Of a stretch of DNA of 62,000 nucleotides, positions 47,677-60,563 are shown piece by piece; position 1 is the stretch's first letter, and every line of letters begins with the position of its first letter. The stretch spans positions 20,001 to 82,000 of the forward strand of contig JBBHKE010000165.1 of the NCBI GenBank assembly GCA_037447655.1, given 5' to 3'. The notes beneath the pieces are model-generated. The model had not been told where the DNA came from. It ran no database searches and was given only the letters and a program-made list of their open reading frames with translations. The translations under genes were made by a program, and so were the position numbers. Source of the DNA: Zygnema cylindricum. Its lineage: Eukaryota; Streptophyta; Zygnematophyceae; Zygnematales; Zygnemataceae.

Positions 47677-48236
47677 CTAATTTGGATGCACATTCCCATA
47701 TTGTGGCCTATATAGCCCGTGCTCACATGGTCGACGTTTGAACATGTGAGAACACGTTCGCCTGATCTTCCGCCTTCTTTATTATTAAGAATCAAATTTG
47801 AGTGCGTTTCCCGTGTCGGCGCACTCACTTTCAGGTTTGAGTTCGTTATCTGACAGTTAACAGTTTGACAAATTTTGTCTAGTACAATAGTTAAAGGCAG
47901 TCCAAATTAGAGTTATTGACACTAATTAAACCGTACCTATTTTAACTTTAAAAAAAAAGTATTTGCTTTACTGCAAAAATTGCGGTGGTAAAACCATCTA
48001 TGTATAAAAGAGGTAAAACTGAAAAAAGCATGTAAAGACTACAAGAGTCACAAGGATGTTAGCTCCGTCTAGAAGAATAAAACAACAAAACAACACAAAC
48101 AGAAATAAATATCCAAAACAGCAATACTAAACTTGCCCTCCTACAAAAAGAAAAACACAGAGTATGCGTCTACCCAAAACCAAGCTTAGGTCCACATCCA
48201 CATAGGAGGTAACTAGAAGGCTTGCCCGAGGACTCC

Positions 48237-48743
48237 TCAGATCCTTGGATTCAAACATTTTTTGCGCACACTAGCGGAGGAATTGGCCAAGTGACTTGTC
48301 CAAAGATCCGAAAGTCTCCAACGCAAATGGGACAAATGGTGAGCGTAGTTTCTTTCCTTGGTAGTCGTTGTGTCACGAGCCGCCACATTTATATTCAAAG
48401 TCGCACGAGATGAAACATGTGTCTTAATCGGATTCGTGAGGACCACATGACCAAGGTTCCTCCCAACACCGTGGAGAAAAACCAAGTTAACCCGAGGGCT
48501 TTGAAAAACTTTAGACAGGGGTCGACAATGGTATATATGATAAACCTCTCGTTTGATCTCGCACCAAATCATGCGTGACAGTACGTTCCCCACCATGTGA
48601 GAAGCGAATGAAATCTGTTCTTTCAGCCTCAATAAGCTGGTTGCAAACACAGTGGGCCCCCCATATAGTCGGAGGGTGAGGCAAACCCAAACGTAAGCTA
48701 AAAGTAGATGGAAACTAGTCAAACGACAAGCGATAAGGGTCAT
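48237..48743 (-). pseudogene. possible LINE-type reverse transcriptase C-terminal relic
   Basis: An open stretch of 168 codons includes WVCLTLRLYGGPTVFATSLL, which resembles the GLGLPDLRLYxxA region that follows the polymerase domain in plant LINEs. LSRMIWCEI comes later. No catalytic YADD-type motif is present and neither end is defined. The assignment rests on a short resemblance and is weak. Confidence 0.35.
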
Positions 48744-49396
48744 GCGTAAAGGAGGAAATTAAGAGTGTTAATTTTGTTTCAAATTCAAGGATCAATTTCT
48801 AGGGGCTCGAATTAGTGTTGTTACCGCTATTAGCGATTTACGATGTACTATACTCGAGTATTGACTGTTATAATATCGCAGTAACATTAATAAATCCTTG
48901 ACGCTAATCACGTTGGGCAGTGTAGCTGCCAAGAGCCATATTAAGTGATCTGTATTGGCCTACATTGGACGGAGCTATTGTCGGCACTCAACGTGAGGTA
49001 CAAACCTGCAACTTAAACCCTTTCGTAGATATTTAATTGAGTTAGGGTTGGGGTTGGGGTTTGTATTTTTGTTTTTGTGAGTTGCTGTGCTTTTCATTTT
49101 GAGTTAGGGTGCTTTTATTTTCCTTGTTGTTGCTTCCTTTTTTTAGGGGTGGGTTCTTGTCGCTCTTTTTGTTTTTTATTGTTGTTTTTCAGTGTTGGTT
49201 ATGCCACCCCTTTTGTACCCCAAGACTCAGATGGTTTACCATCGTGCTTTTTAATTTATCCTGCAAGGCAAATTATTGCCACCCATAGATGTGACTCCAA
49301 TGCTAAAATGAACTGTCTAGTCCTAAACTAAGCTCTTCTGATGAGAAAATGGTCTTGTAACCTATTTTATAATAGGCCTTTTCTCATGGAGAAAAC

Positions 49397-49825
49397 TAGT
49401 GTCGTGTATCCGACATTTATTGGTTATTGAACGGTGAGGGCCCCCAATATATCGCTCCGAGACCAACAAGTTCCTTATCGGGATAAGTGGAAAAAAATAT
49501 AGTACGCTATATAATAGTACGGTACTTTTATAACTATTGTATAATATTTTTCACCGTCCATAGCATGGCATGCCACGTATGACAATCAATTCCGTACTAT
49601 GTATAATGGAACTCGAGTTCAGTACAGCAGACTAAATGGAACAACTGTACGGTATGAACCTTACAATTTTCACCGATACTAATCGAACTGGCGTTAAAAA
49701 ACCAATATCGGTTTTTTATCGCGATAAACCCAGATCCGATATAATGTGCCAATGTATTGATCATTGGTAGGCCAGAAAAAGGGACATATCAATTACCGAC
49801 AAATGGCTACCAATATGCAACACTA
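49397..49825. mobile_element. hAT-like non-autonomous element, 429 bp
   Basis: Starts TAGTGTCGTGTATCCGAC and ends CAATATGCAACACTA. It is flanked by GAGAAAAC on both sides (49389-49396 and 49826-49833), a perfect 8-bp duplication. It shares GACCAACAAGTTCC-type and ATTACCGACAAAT blocks with the 827-bp element, so the two are one family. Non-coding. Confidence 0.92.
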
Positions 49826-50459
49826 GAGAAAACAAGCAAGTTGTTATATATTGAGAAGTAAGAGTTTTGAATTGAAAGGTAAAAGGGATTTGGAAAAAGA
49901 ATGAAAACGGTTCTGGATAGGACTCAAGAGAGGGGTAGATGAATGAAAATGTTAACAAAAGAAAATCAAAGGTGGTAATAAAAGAGGAAATTAGAGATGA
50001 GGCAAAGGTAAAGATGGCAAGGAGAAGAAAAAAAAAAAAACCCCCATGGAGAATGCAAAGAGGAATGTGATATAGAGGGGAAATGAAAAAAAAACCAAAT
50101 AGAAAACCGAGGGAGTTAAAGAAGTGAAGGACGAGGGAAAATATATACACAACACTGTAGAAATTGAGGATATATCACAAGGTGATTTGGAATTAGAAAG
50201 GTAAAAGGAAACAAATACAACAAGAAAATAAGAGGGAGGAGGGGCAGAGCCGGAGGTAATATACATTTATGAAATATTGAACTAAACAATGATTTATTGT
50301 GCAAAGCTTTGGGGATTCATATATTGACAAATGTTTTGGTTGCTTTTTGAAAAATTGCAAATCTTCAAATTGTAATAACAAATTTGGTTTTATCTCCAAC
50401 AGCTGAAATTGTTCCTCAAAGAAAAAAAATAAAATTACCAATGGCATGTCTCTCTTATA

Positions 50460-50662
50460 ACCATAGGGGGGTGTAGGGGGAGAGGGAGAGGGAAAGGAAG
50501 AGAAGGGGTAGAAGGAGAGGGAGAGGGAGAGGGAAAGGAAGAGATAAGAGAGAGAGGAAGAGATTAGAGGGAGGGGAAGAGATAAAAGGGAGAGGAAGAG
50601 GGTGAGAGAGAGGAGATAGTAGGGAGGAGGAGGGGGAGAGGAAGAGGAGAGGTAGAGAGAAT
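50460..50662. repeat. (GGGAGA)n purine tract
   Basis: GGGAGAGGGAAAGGAAGAG units about 900 bases downstream of the epsin stop codon. Non-coding. Confidence 0.95.
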
Positions 50663-51557
50663 GGCAAAAAATGAATCACTCCTTAACCACTCACCACAAA
50701 ATCATCGATCTGCGAATAATCCCAAGAGCAAGCTGTCCAGATCCCCCCCCATTCACAAGAAAACCCCTTCACAAAATTCTACAAAACATACTCATCCACA
50801 ATTTAAACGTAGTTTAAACATACCTTTTTCTATGAACAAAAAAATCATCCATACTTTCCATCGACCAAATCAGAAAAAAACCGCAATTAGAACAACAGCC
50901 ACACTTTTTCTAATAAAACACACAAACCTCTGACCTATACTTCATCGCCCAAACTGTCCCATTGGTCCCCGACAAAACTATTAACGGTTGTAACCCTAAA
51001 AAAAGTTTTTTCCTGAATAAACCACACACCGTACTCGTTGACGTTCTATCTTCCCCTGACAGTAGGAATTTTGAATAAAAAAATGCAAAAGAATGCAGCT
51101 AAATTTAAAAAGTGATGAAAACTCTAAAATAATAAATGGGTGAACATTCCAATTCCGACAAAACAGGAGTTCCCCAAAACTCGATCTTCGGTCTTCAGTC
51201 GAGTAAGAAGAACTGGCTGAGCCGTAACCTATACTCGATTCCCTCTCCACTTCCTCTCTATTTAACCTCCATCTCCTTTCTTTTCTCTCCATTAGATTGG
51301 ACTCTCTCCTTTCTCTGGATCCCTCTCTGTTCCCTTTTCTCACTTTTCTCTCCCACGTTTACGAGTGGTCTCCCCAGTCCTTCTCCTGTGTACTCTACTC
51401 TCCCTTTCCCTCTCCCATGCCTTCCACAAATGGCGCCCTTTTAGAATGGGCGAGAGACACATGGAATATGGGAGGATTCTCGCACAAACGAAAACGATTG
51501 GCTGGAAAGATCGAAGGATCCTCTCTCCACAAAGCCCAGAAACTAAACGGCATAGAT

Positions 51558-54500
51558 CTACCTGAATCCGTTCCCAAATTGTCCGGAAGGAGCTCCAGTC
51601 GGAGCATAGCCACTACCAGGCACTCCCATCCCTCCAATCAATGGACTTCCCCCATAGGCCATATTCATTCCCATGGGAGTAGCCATTCCTCCAGGATACA
51701 TGCCTCCCATTCCCATTCCCATGCCTGGTGCCCCAGTAGCCCCACCTCTCCCCATTCCCATTCCCCCATATGCTCCCATACCTCCTCCCATGCCTCCCAT
51801 TCCACTCATACCAGGTGCTGGAGGAGGAGCGAGTCCGGCCGCCCCTACTTTTCCTAGACCGGTCCCTGAGCCCATGGCCTTGCCCATATTTATGGAGCTG
51901 TTGCTGACTCTCACGGCTTCCGCTCTCTTTTCCGCCAACTGTTGCGAGGTGGAGTATGTGGTTGGTAAGTCGATGCCCAACTCTTTCAGAGGATTGTCTT
52001 TTGCTGCAAAAACAGATAAACACAACAGCTTAAAAACAATTTTAGCACATTCGATTTAACTCATGGCATTCATTTCAACTCATTTCATTTTACATGTTTT
52101 TTGCTACATCAACTGTTTTGTTGTTGTGATGTGGAATATGTGGTTGGTTGATAATTTGATGCCCAACTCTTTTGCTTTTTGCTGAACAACACACAAAAGA
52201 AAAAAAACACGTTCAATTAAAGATATTCCTTCAACACTCCATTCTGTCTTTTGCATCATAAGCAGGTGGGTGTATTAAAAAAAAGTTACTCCATCAGATC
52301 ATCTTCAACCGCCAGGATATATACACAACAACCCAACAGAAATTTAACACATTCAATTTAACATACATTCATGTCTTTTGCTACATCAACAGTTTAGCTG
52401 TTGCGATGTGGAGATTGTGGTTAGTTGGTAAATTATGGTTAGTCAACTCCTTCAAACCTCATAAACAGAATAATCTTAACACATTCATTTCAGCACATTC
52501 ATTCTATGTCTTTTGGTGTACGAACGGTTTAGCTGTTGCAATGTGGAGTATTTGGTGGGTAAGTCAATGCACGAGTCTTTCAAAGGGTGCAGAAACAGAT
52601 GTTAGAACAATAGCCCTAAATAATGCAAACGTCAACCGCCAGGATATAGAAACGACAACACAGAATAATTTTAACACAGAAACATTTCTTATTCAATTCA
52701 ACAAGGTCTTTTGCTGCATCAACGGCGCTAACAAAAGCCCCGAATACTACATCATCAAGTGCCAGGATATAAACACAACACCACCATTTTAACACATTCA
52801 TTGTAAAAAAAGATTCACCATCCGCCCAGAAACTTCATTATCAACCGACACCATAGAGAGTTAGAGCATCCCAGTTCAAAGGTTTTAACAAGGAAAAACC
52901 CAGAGTCAAGAAGATTCAACTAAATCACTGGAAAACAAACAGCCAGCAAGGAAACGCACACAGCCAAACACAAACATCCCTCTCACACAGTAGTGAAGTA
53001 TATCAAACGGGTTTTGCCAGTATTCGATATGCACCATATAAAGGGGTCTCAATAACCGATAAATCACCGCGATATATTGTATCACTGATAGTCGCGACCT
53101 ATTGTCATCGGTCTCACAATATCAATGACATGGACAGCAGGTCACCATTTCAGCTTCTCAAACATTAGCGGTGGACATTCATCAATCCTAAGGTTATTCT
53201 GGGCTCCTTTAAAACCGTAGGGTGCCTCGACCATTGACAATGTACAAAAACTATGACAATTCCCCAAGCCAAAAATCGGTACAGAATCCTCAGGTGCGAT
53301 AAGAACGACAACTTTTTTCCTGAATTCTGAGGATGGACCGTCTTTCTGTCAGGTCAGTTTTCTCTGTTATGAGGCTATTTTTCAAAAAGTACAATTATGT
53401 TATTGAAGTTCCACAGAAAACATTGCTTTTATAAAAATTAATTATTACAACAAATTTTATCTGTGTTCACTTCTAACAATTCGGTTGCACTAAACCATTT
53501 ACGTGGATTTAGTGCTTTAATTTCATTCATCTCCATGCGTGAGAGCTGTTGACAGCCATTCAAAGCCGATGAATTGGCATATTTCGAGTCAATTTCATGA
53601 TAAAAAAATTTGCGGTACAGGTTTCTTTCTTTTCTAGGTTCCCCTGTGTGCCTGAAACACCTAATATATCGGTCTATTACCACGATTATCGCGAAATCGC
53701 TTCTTATCAGCAAAGCTGACAGTCATTGAATTATGGCCTTCTCAGAATTACAATATACCAAAACGCCTTGCGATTTCGATCGATAAACATCACTACTCCA
53801 TAGACATATAAGCTCAACCTAGAAATACACCGATACAACAGCCTACCATCAAAAGCAGTTGGTCAGGAGTAGGTTAAAAACTTACGTTTGCTGATGTTGA
53901 GGTCCACAAGCCCCATGCTGAGGGCATCTGCCCAAAGACCAGACTTAGGCTCCAGGCTTTTTGCTCCATCATTCGAGACAACTGCTGGTTTTGAGCTCTG
54001 GAAATTGGTCGGAGAATCAAAAAGAGAGCCACCTGAAGCGAGTGGAGGAGGTACCATTTGACCTGTGCTTGCTTGAGGCCAACCACTAGCTACAGTTGCT
54101 GGTTGAGAGGTGACAGGAGGCGGCGGAACAGAAGAGAAGGTAGACTGAGAAAATGGGTCAAAAGGAGGAGGAGGAGTGGGAATTCCGGCTGACTGAACTG
54201 CAGGCATTGAGGGAAAGGCATTAAAAGAAGAAGAAGATGAGAAAGGGGACGCTGCAGCAGGACTTTGAAAGCTTTGGGCAGGAGGAGCTGTGGTGGGTGT
54301 ACCAAAAAGGTCAACAGGAGCCTGCACACAAAAACACTCCCAAAAAATTATTTAATACTTTTAATATTCCAAAAGAAGAACAAAGCTGATAATTGAAGGA
54401 TGTTCAGAACAAACAGCTAAAGAATGAGAGCCCCAACAAATGAAGTAGACATCTGTACAGCACTCTGATTCACTAGTAAGAACATTAACGACAAATTCCA

Positions 54501-57500
54501 GTTATCATCGATGATGACGACAGCGATAAGCAGCGATACGTAATAGTTATCAAATGACGTTGACAACACACCCCCAGTACACATCATCAACGAAATTACA
54601 GAATTCAATATACTTCAAACAATAAGATGCAATATGCCATCTGGAAACTCCCAATACAAGCACCGTCGATTGCTCGTAAAGAAAAAAAACCAGCATTTCT
54701 CTTCAGGTGACAGAACTTGTGACAAACTGTAATGCCCAATAGAATTACAGTACATCATTCTGATTCAGGTGAGTGTTTTTTTACCCAATATCATAATTAG
54801 TGTTAACAACAATAACTAGTTAAGTGGCACATAATGAGGCATGTGGCCTTAAACACTTCAGTGTAGTTAACTCTGATGCAAGGTTGACCCCAATAATCGA
54901 CTAACTGCAAAAGCGACGGCCAGTGTAGCTATATCCTTGCCTGTGGAGCACTTTCGAAAGTTGCGCCTCCAAAGAGATCATTCGTCAGAGGTACAACCGC
55001 AGGGGAGGGGGCGGTGGGACTAAGGCCTTCCGAAAAAAAGTTTGTCACTGTAGGAGGAGGAGGAGGAGGAGCTTGTGCGCTAGGCGCTGGAGCTGGTGAT
55101 GCATACAGATACAAGGAAACACAAGGAAAGTGCGTCAAAAAACCATCAAACAGAAAAAACCCACTCCCTCTCCCCCTTCCCAAATCCGCTTCAGACGAAC
55201 ATGTCCAATGCTGTTGTTTACTAGAAAAAGTTCCACTCCTCTCCATCAAAAATCCTTGAAGGAAAAAGGGATGCCTGTGAAACACAGGTAAGCGTACATG
55301 TCGTTTCACAACTTCGCGAAAATACCCACCTGAACCATCGAGAAGAGCATTGAGGACAATGCATACCTATAATGCATCGCCCTTATAAGGCATAAGAACT
55401 CACCGGACGATGTGGTGCCACGAGGATTGAAGTCATCAAAATCATCATCATCAGCTTCGGGCTCAGAGTGCTTATTACTCTCAGTCCACTCGCTTTGTTT
55501 GCGATTCACAGCCGCCATAAGGCCTCCTGACTCTACTCTGCATCAAAAAAGACAGCAGAAAAACATTGAATCAAAATGTGAGTACCACGATCTCATAAAC
55601 ACAAACAGGGAAACTAACAATCAACTAGGCAGGTTACTATGAGTAAGCCGTATAGTGAAAAATGTACACGCAACATAACCAGATCCAATAGCATCCAATG
55701 AAAGAAGCATCTAATTTGATTCCAAGACTTATCGCATAAAGACAAAGAGTTGAATTCCTCAAGAACTGACAACTAGAAGCAAGACACAACATCTGGGATC
55801 CCAGAAGCATTAAGCATTTGCTGTTAGTACACTGTCCATCAAAATGGAGTAAAGGAATTATTAGCGTAAATGCAAAATAAGAATCAATAATCCTAATTTA
55901 GAGCAGGGAGACATGGCTGGTTGAGTCCACTCCCTCATAGTGTTATTAACAAAACTTGATAAATTTCGGCTAGAGAGAGACGCGGATAAATTAGTGCTGT
56001 CAGCGCTAGATGGGCAGTTACTGAATGTTTCACTTGACTGATCGACAAAGCATATTAGTCAAAAAGTAATAAATCAAAGCTGAATGCGAGGCCGAGAAGC
56101 TTCACAAAACATCTGCTCGGTTCAAACATCACGAGATCAAAACAGAATATATACAATATTAAATCCAATAAAAACGCAGTACCTGCTGTAACTGTCTGTA
56201 GGCTCGCCTCCCCTGATGACAGCCACCAAAAGAGAAGCACCCGCTTTAGTTGACCTCACTTACGAATACGAGTTACTATAATGGACTAAGAAAGAATGAT
56301 ACACTAAGTGGCAGAATACGGCAACTTCCAATTGAATCAGATCCCAGATGCAATATCATACGAGCAAGAGAATTTTGTTTGACATCACCCAGTGCCAAGC
56401 ATAGACTGCAAGCCCATTCTGCAAAAGTGTTTGCGCGTATTTATCAAGCCAGAAGCAAAAAACATTAAGAAATTTGAAGGCCTCATACTTGTTGAAGTTT
56501 CTTGCACCATGCAGAAATGTTTCATATGCCCATCATGGTCAATAAGGTTCATGGCTAATGACTGTTCTCAGAAAATGAAAGAAATCTCCGGCAATAAAAA
56601 AGAGAAAGCAACCTCACCTAGTCGATGAGCTTTCATCACCATAACGGTCCTCTCTTGGATCCCGATTGTAGCGACTAGGTCTGTCATCATACTTGTCGTC
56701 CCCAAAACCATCATCATACTTGTCATATTTATCTCTGGAGCTATTCCCACCCCCTGGCTTATCATCGTACTTATCAGTGAACCTATTCCCATACTTGTCA
56801 TCGTTTCTGTCTCCACCATAGCTGTCGCGCTTGCTGCTGCCATAACTGCCATATGGATCCTTGCTTCCTCGATCATCATCTCCATAACGATCTGATTCAT
56901 ATGAACTGAAAGATGTTGACTTGACTCCCACTGATGAAATACCTCGATATCTGCCACGCTCAAGAGTTCAGGTTACTTGAGGTCAAAACTTCGGCAAATC
57001 AACTGACTGTTTAATTCCACTTTTGAGTTACCCTCGATGTGGTTCTGAGGTAATAGGAAAAGACAAAATGAAAAGACTTAAGAGAAAAGAGAGTGAATAA
57101 TTGCTGGATACTTCAGAGCTATTTGACAGAGTTCCCTGTCGGGAAGCAAATTGGAAAACTTGAAAATGAAATCGCAATTTTTATTTGCCATTGCTTGCTT
57201 GTGCAAGAAAAAAAACATCTGCCAGCTGTACATTTACATGCCTGGAGCAAATTTGTCAATCACATTTGTGTATTAACGACCCAGTTTCAGGACACAGAGC
57301 ATTCAAAAGGAAAAAAAAGTCTAGTCAAGGAGAGACGAGACAACCCTGAGGCACTACCTTTGTGGTGACCAATTCACAGTGGGATCAAATGAAGGACCAG
57401 CAGTTCAGGGACTGGAGGAAGCCAGTTTGAAATGTAAAACAATCCACTCACTTGTCCTTGTTGATCTGGGCTTTCTGACGAACTTCTCGAATTTTCTCAG

Positions 57501-60500
57501 TATCTTTCAACAAGTTCGTGAGGGTCTCGGCCTTCTTACGTACATTGATTCCCTGATCCTTGCCACTGGGCTCAATGAACTGAAAGTCTTGAAGGGACTG
57601 GACATGATTAAAGAACCCAAAAAAGTCAGTGACAAACTGTCTCTTCATTTGCTGCCCCAAAAGACTTAACGATGATGTTTCAGACCTGACGGAAAAAAAA
57701 ATGTCTATGATAAGAAGTGGATCCCAGCTGTAGGTCCAAAGAAGGAAAGAAATACAACCTTGGCAAACATGCTTGAACACACGGAACATATAGAAAAAGC
57801 ACTCACCAAACAAACAAGCAAAAACAACTATTGACAAGCAAATTCTGCCCCTGGCCTTCTATACTATACAGTATAGTAAGACATCAAAAGAAAGTATAAA
57901 TGTTAATTTTTAAATTCTCTGATATAGCAAAATCATCACATGTGCATAATCTAGGCAAGAAAATTAAAAACAGAAAGACACAAATCAGCAGAGCAAGAGT
58001 TCCCACCTTAATAAGACCTTGGCCCTGTCTTAAGTCATCGATAACTCGTTCAGTTCCATGGGCCACAAGAAACTCCATGACTGTTAAAGCCTGTACAATG
58101 AAAAAGCAGTAAACTAATGAGCTTAAGGGAAACTTCAGGAGTGTAGAACAAGTATACTCAGGCACAACTTGTGCTTCTGCTGTTCCAGGTAACCAAACAG
58201 GTAAGCATTACCTTGATGTAACTATATTAAGGAAGGAAAGGCACACAAGGCACACAATACCTTGTACACATGGCGCCAATTCTTCCCTGAATCTTCAAGT
58301 CGTTTCCAAAGGACAGCCATAATCATTTGGAACTCGTTACTGGTGCACAAAGCCAAATGCAAACAAGAAAATGTGAATCCCATATATCAGTCAGTTGTCC
58401 AACATCAGATGATGCACACACTAAACTGACTCTTACAACCTCAATATTAAACCAGGATCCTAAATGTTAAACTACCAACTTTAAAATGTATCCTCGCTAT
58501 ACACTGCATGGAGAGCGAGTGCACATTGTTGGCAAAAAAAATTACAGCAGAAATGCGTCTGCTTCATGTCTTACAATGAGAGACGTTCTCTAATTTCAAT
58601 GGAACAAAATAAGCAATATGATCTATAAACAGCTTGATTTCCCGGCATCCTTGATCAAGGGGAACATAATCGTCGTTAACAAGCTCTCTAAAGAATCTTG
58701 TAATATGAGAATGTGAAACTTACTAGTTCCGTGTGGCCTGCGCTAGTTCAGTCATTAAGGAACCGTGAGGGCCCCATGGTTCATTACTTGTTGCATCAAG
58801 AGTCTGCAAAATAACATCAAGCAAATGCATAAAACTTAGAGTACTAAAAAAAATCTAAAGCATGACACCACTGTCAACCTCAGTCATGAACTGACATTTC
58901 GTGCATAACAAGAAAATTAATGACAATCACAGTAAAATTGTGAGACGATTTGCCTTGCGCAACGAAATCCATATCGACAAACACTGAGAGAACAAAGAAA
59001 AAGACATACCTTCTGTTCTATTTCAGGAACCTTCAAAATGGTCTTGTTAACTTCTCGTTTTCTGCGCAGAAGGAGTACATGAATTTGAAAAAATAAAAAA
59101 ACAAGGAAAAAAAAAAAAATCGGATCTCCAGTTGCAGGATGATAACATCAAAAGAATAAGTTAGCTCAATGGTGGCTGCTTTTGTTGGCGATATTAAGAA
59201 GAGACTACAGGGTAATGGTAACTTGCGAACTGGCCAACAGTCGGAGAAATTTCAAAAAATTGAACGATTTATACAATGCTACACTTACTCTGATCACTGG
59301 CCAGTACCGCCAGTTATAGTGCGCAAATAAATATCCTATGATGCAGTATCAGGCATTTGAGTCATCGGCATTTTACTCAGGACATTCTGAGGCTAAACAT
59401 GTCCAGGTGGACACAAAAGATTACACTCATGGGAAAAATAAAAATTGGGCCAGAGATCAGTGAATAGTATCAAAAATCGCTGTGCAAAAATACATCAGTA
59501 GCCCTATCTACAGAACATGGAGGAGGAATCTAAGTTTTGGCCAAATGAATCGGCGTTGAGTTTTTCAACATTGAGCACTCTGATATTTGACGAAACAAAA
59601 TAGAAAAAAACGAGTTGACCATATCCAATCCGCCATCAACTCAAGGAAAAAATTTCATCTGCTGCTAGCCATGAAACATTAATATTCATGAAGAACATTA
59701 TGACCATTTTAAGGAGAATTAAAGAAAGTGATGATTTTAGTTCATGCTGAATATAGTAAAAAATCACAGCTGAAAATTTGACAAATTTTTATATCACACT
59801 ATAGAAGTTTTACCGTCGTTACTGAGGGTAAATCGTACAGTCTTTTGAGTGATCATACACACTACTCCTCATGAAACTACACGATTCACCCTAAACATGA
59901 CAGATGTTCTTTCGTGTAATTACCCTATCATTAGAAACTGCAACAGTGTGCAGAACTGTGAAATGAACTGAAACTAACAAAAAGGAGAACACATGTAACA
60001 ACAAGAACAAGAACAACTATAGCAATAACTAGGTTATGCCAACAATCTCCTCCATGTATGTTCAACCATGTCAGTAGGAGCTTGGCGCTAAGCAAAAAAA
60101 GCTTTGCAAAAGCATTTCCGTTAATAAATTAAAAGAAGTCAGCTTCTAAATCACAATCGTGGGATCAGATCCAGAAGATTAAACAGTACATTTCTCTTTT
60201 AAGTCGACAACGACAGATAGGAAACCGAAATAATGTATCCAGAAAGACCAGAAATGCCATAAATAATTTATTCCTAGTGAAGATAAGATCACACAAACTT
60301 CCTACAAACAAAAATGAGGGAAAATAAAGATATAGTAGGAGAGATGAAATCAACATTGTGGCTAAACCGGCTGTAGAACAGAATGACAAAGCTGACAGCT
60401 TCTCTATTAACTAAGGGACAATGCAAAATAAACCGGCAATATGATCTAGTTGGTAGTAGAAAGATTGAACGACAAAGAAAAAAAAAATCAGATAATGGAT

Positions 60501-60563
60501 GACAGGCACATACAAGTCTCGGACTGTCTGTGTGAAGACCTTGGTTAAATCCGCCATAGACAT
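51558..60563 (-). CDS. epsin, ENTH-domain clathrin adaptor
   Basis: Epsins bind phosphoinositides and clathrin/adaptor proteins and bend membrane at TGN, vacuolar or plasma-membrane sites. Exons: 60563-60514, 59061-59010, 58803-58724, 58339-58261, 58090-58007, 57597-57452, 56950-56618, 55537-55404, 55092-54941, 54321-53886, 52003-51558. They join in phase to 663 aa. The ENTH domain (about 1-165) is clear: [88 protein letters not shown] Tyr/Asp/Gly-rich repeat (DKYDDKPG) follows, then a disordered tail with DLF and DPF adaptor-binding motifs (NDLFGG, VDLFG, FDPFSQ) and a Met/Gly-rich C-terminus with [13 protein letters not shown], as in plant EPSIN1-3. The start is the first of two near ATGs (MSMAD). 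The exon 9 donor is GC rather than GT. Intron 10 holds a hAT-like element and a repeat array derived partly from exon 11. Confidence 0.9.
51931..52810. repeat. repeat array seeded by the epsin exon 11 edge
   Basis: The exon 11 start (51931-52003) has GTTGCGAGGTGGAGTATGTG and GATGCCCAACTCTTTCAGAG on the plus strand. Decayed copies follow near 52111-52180, 52396-52450 and 52530-52586, with further CCGCCAGGATATA blocks at 52310, 52636 and 52770. The copies lie in intron 10 and no longer code. Confidence 0.75.
52991..53795. mobile_element. older hAT-like element in epsin intron 10
   Basis: Starts TAGTGAAGTATATC and ends AAACATCACTA. Its left 100 bases align, with divergence, to the complement of the right end of the 827-bp element (GATATATTGTATC against GATATATTGGTAC). 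The flanking 8-mers TCACACAG and CTCCATAG agree at only four positions, so the duplication has eroded or the edges are slightly off. Confidence 0.6.
54700..54930. mobile_element. MITE remnant in epsin intron 9
   Basis: Contains ATTAGTGTTAACAACAATAA on the left and GCGACGGCCAGTGTAG on the right, end motifs also seen near 690, 39125 and 48915. The right end lies directly beside the exon 9 GC donor. Boundaries are approximate. Confidence 0.45.
55840..56025. mobile_element. MITE remnant in epsin intron 7
   Basis: The left part has TTAGCGTAAATGC and a CTCATAGTGTTATTAACA block. The right part has GTCAGCGCTAGATGGGCAGT, the GGCAGT-type end of the same family as near 54920. Degenerate ends. Confidence 0.45.

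Larger units (their letters stand above)
43566..51557. other. gene-poor region rich in small transposons
   Basis: No intact gene is supported. It contains a purine tract (43636-43720), two copies of a TIR repeat (43974-44734 and 46008-46280), MITEs (44079-44279, 46405-46624), two hAT-like elements (46850-47676, 49397-49825), a possible LINE relic (48237-48743) and another purine tract (50460-50662). A degenerate small repeat with CTACAACCGTC cores lies around 45780-45900. I see nothing recognisable in 44750-46000 or 50700-51550. Confidence 0.6.

Noticed and set aside
49029-49062. Telomere-like run GTTAGGGTTGGGGTTGGGG
   Set aside because: Only about three imperfect units, surrounded by ordinary sequence. 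An interstitial telomere is not supported.
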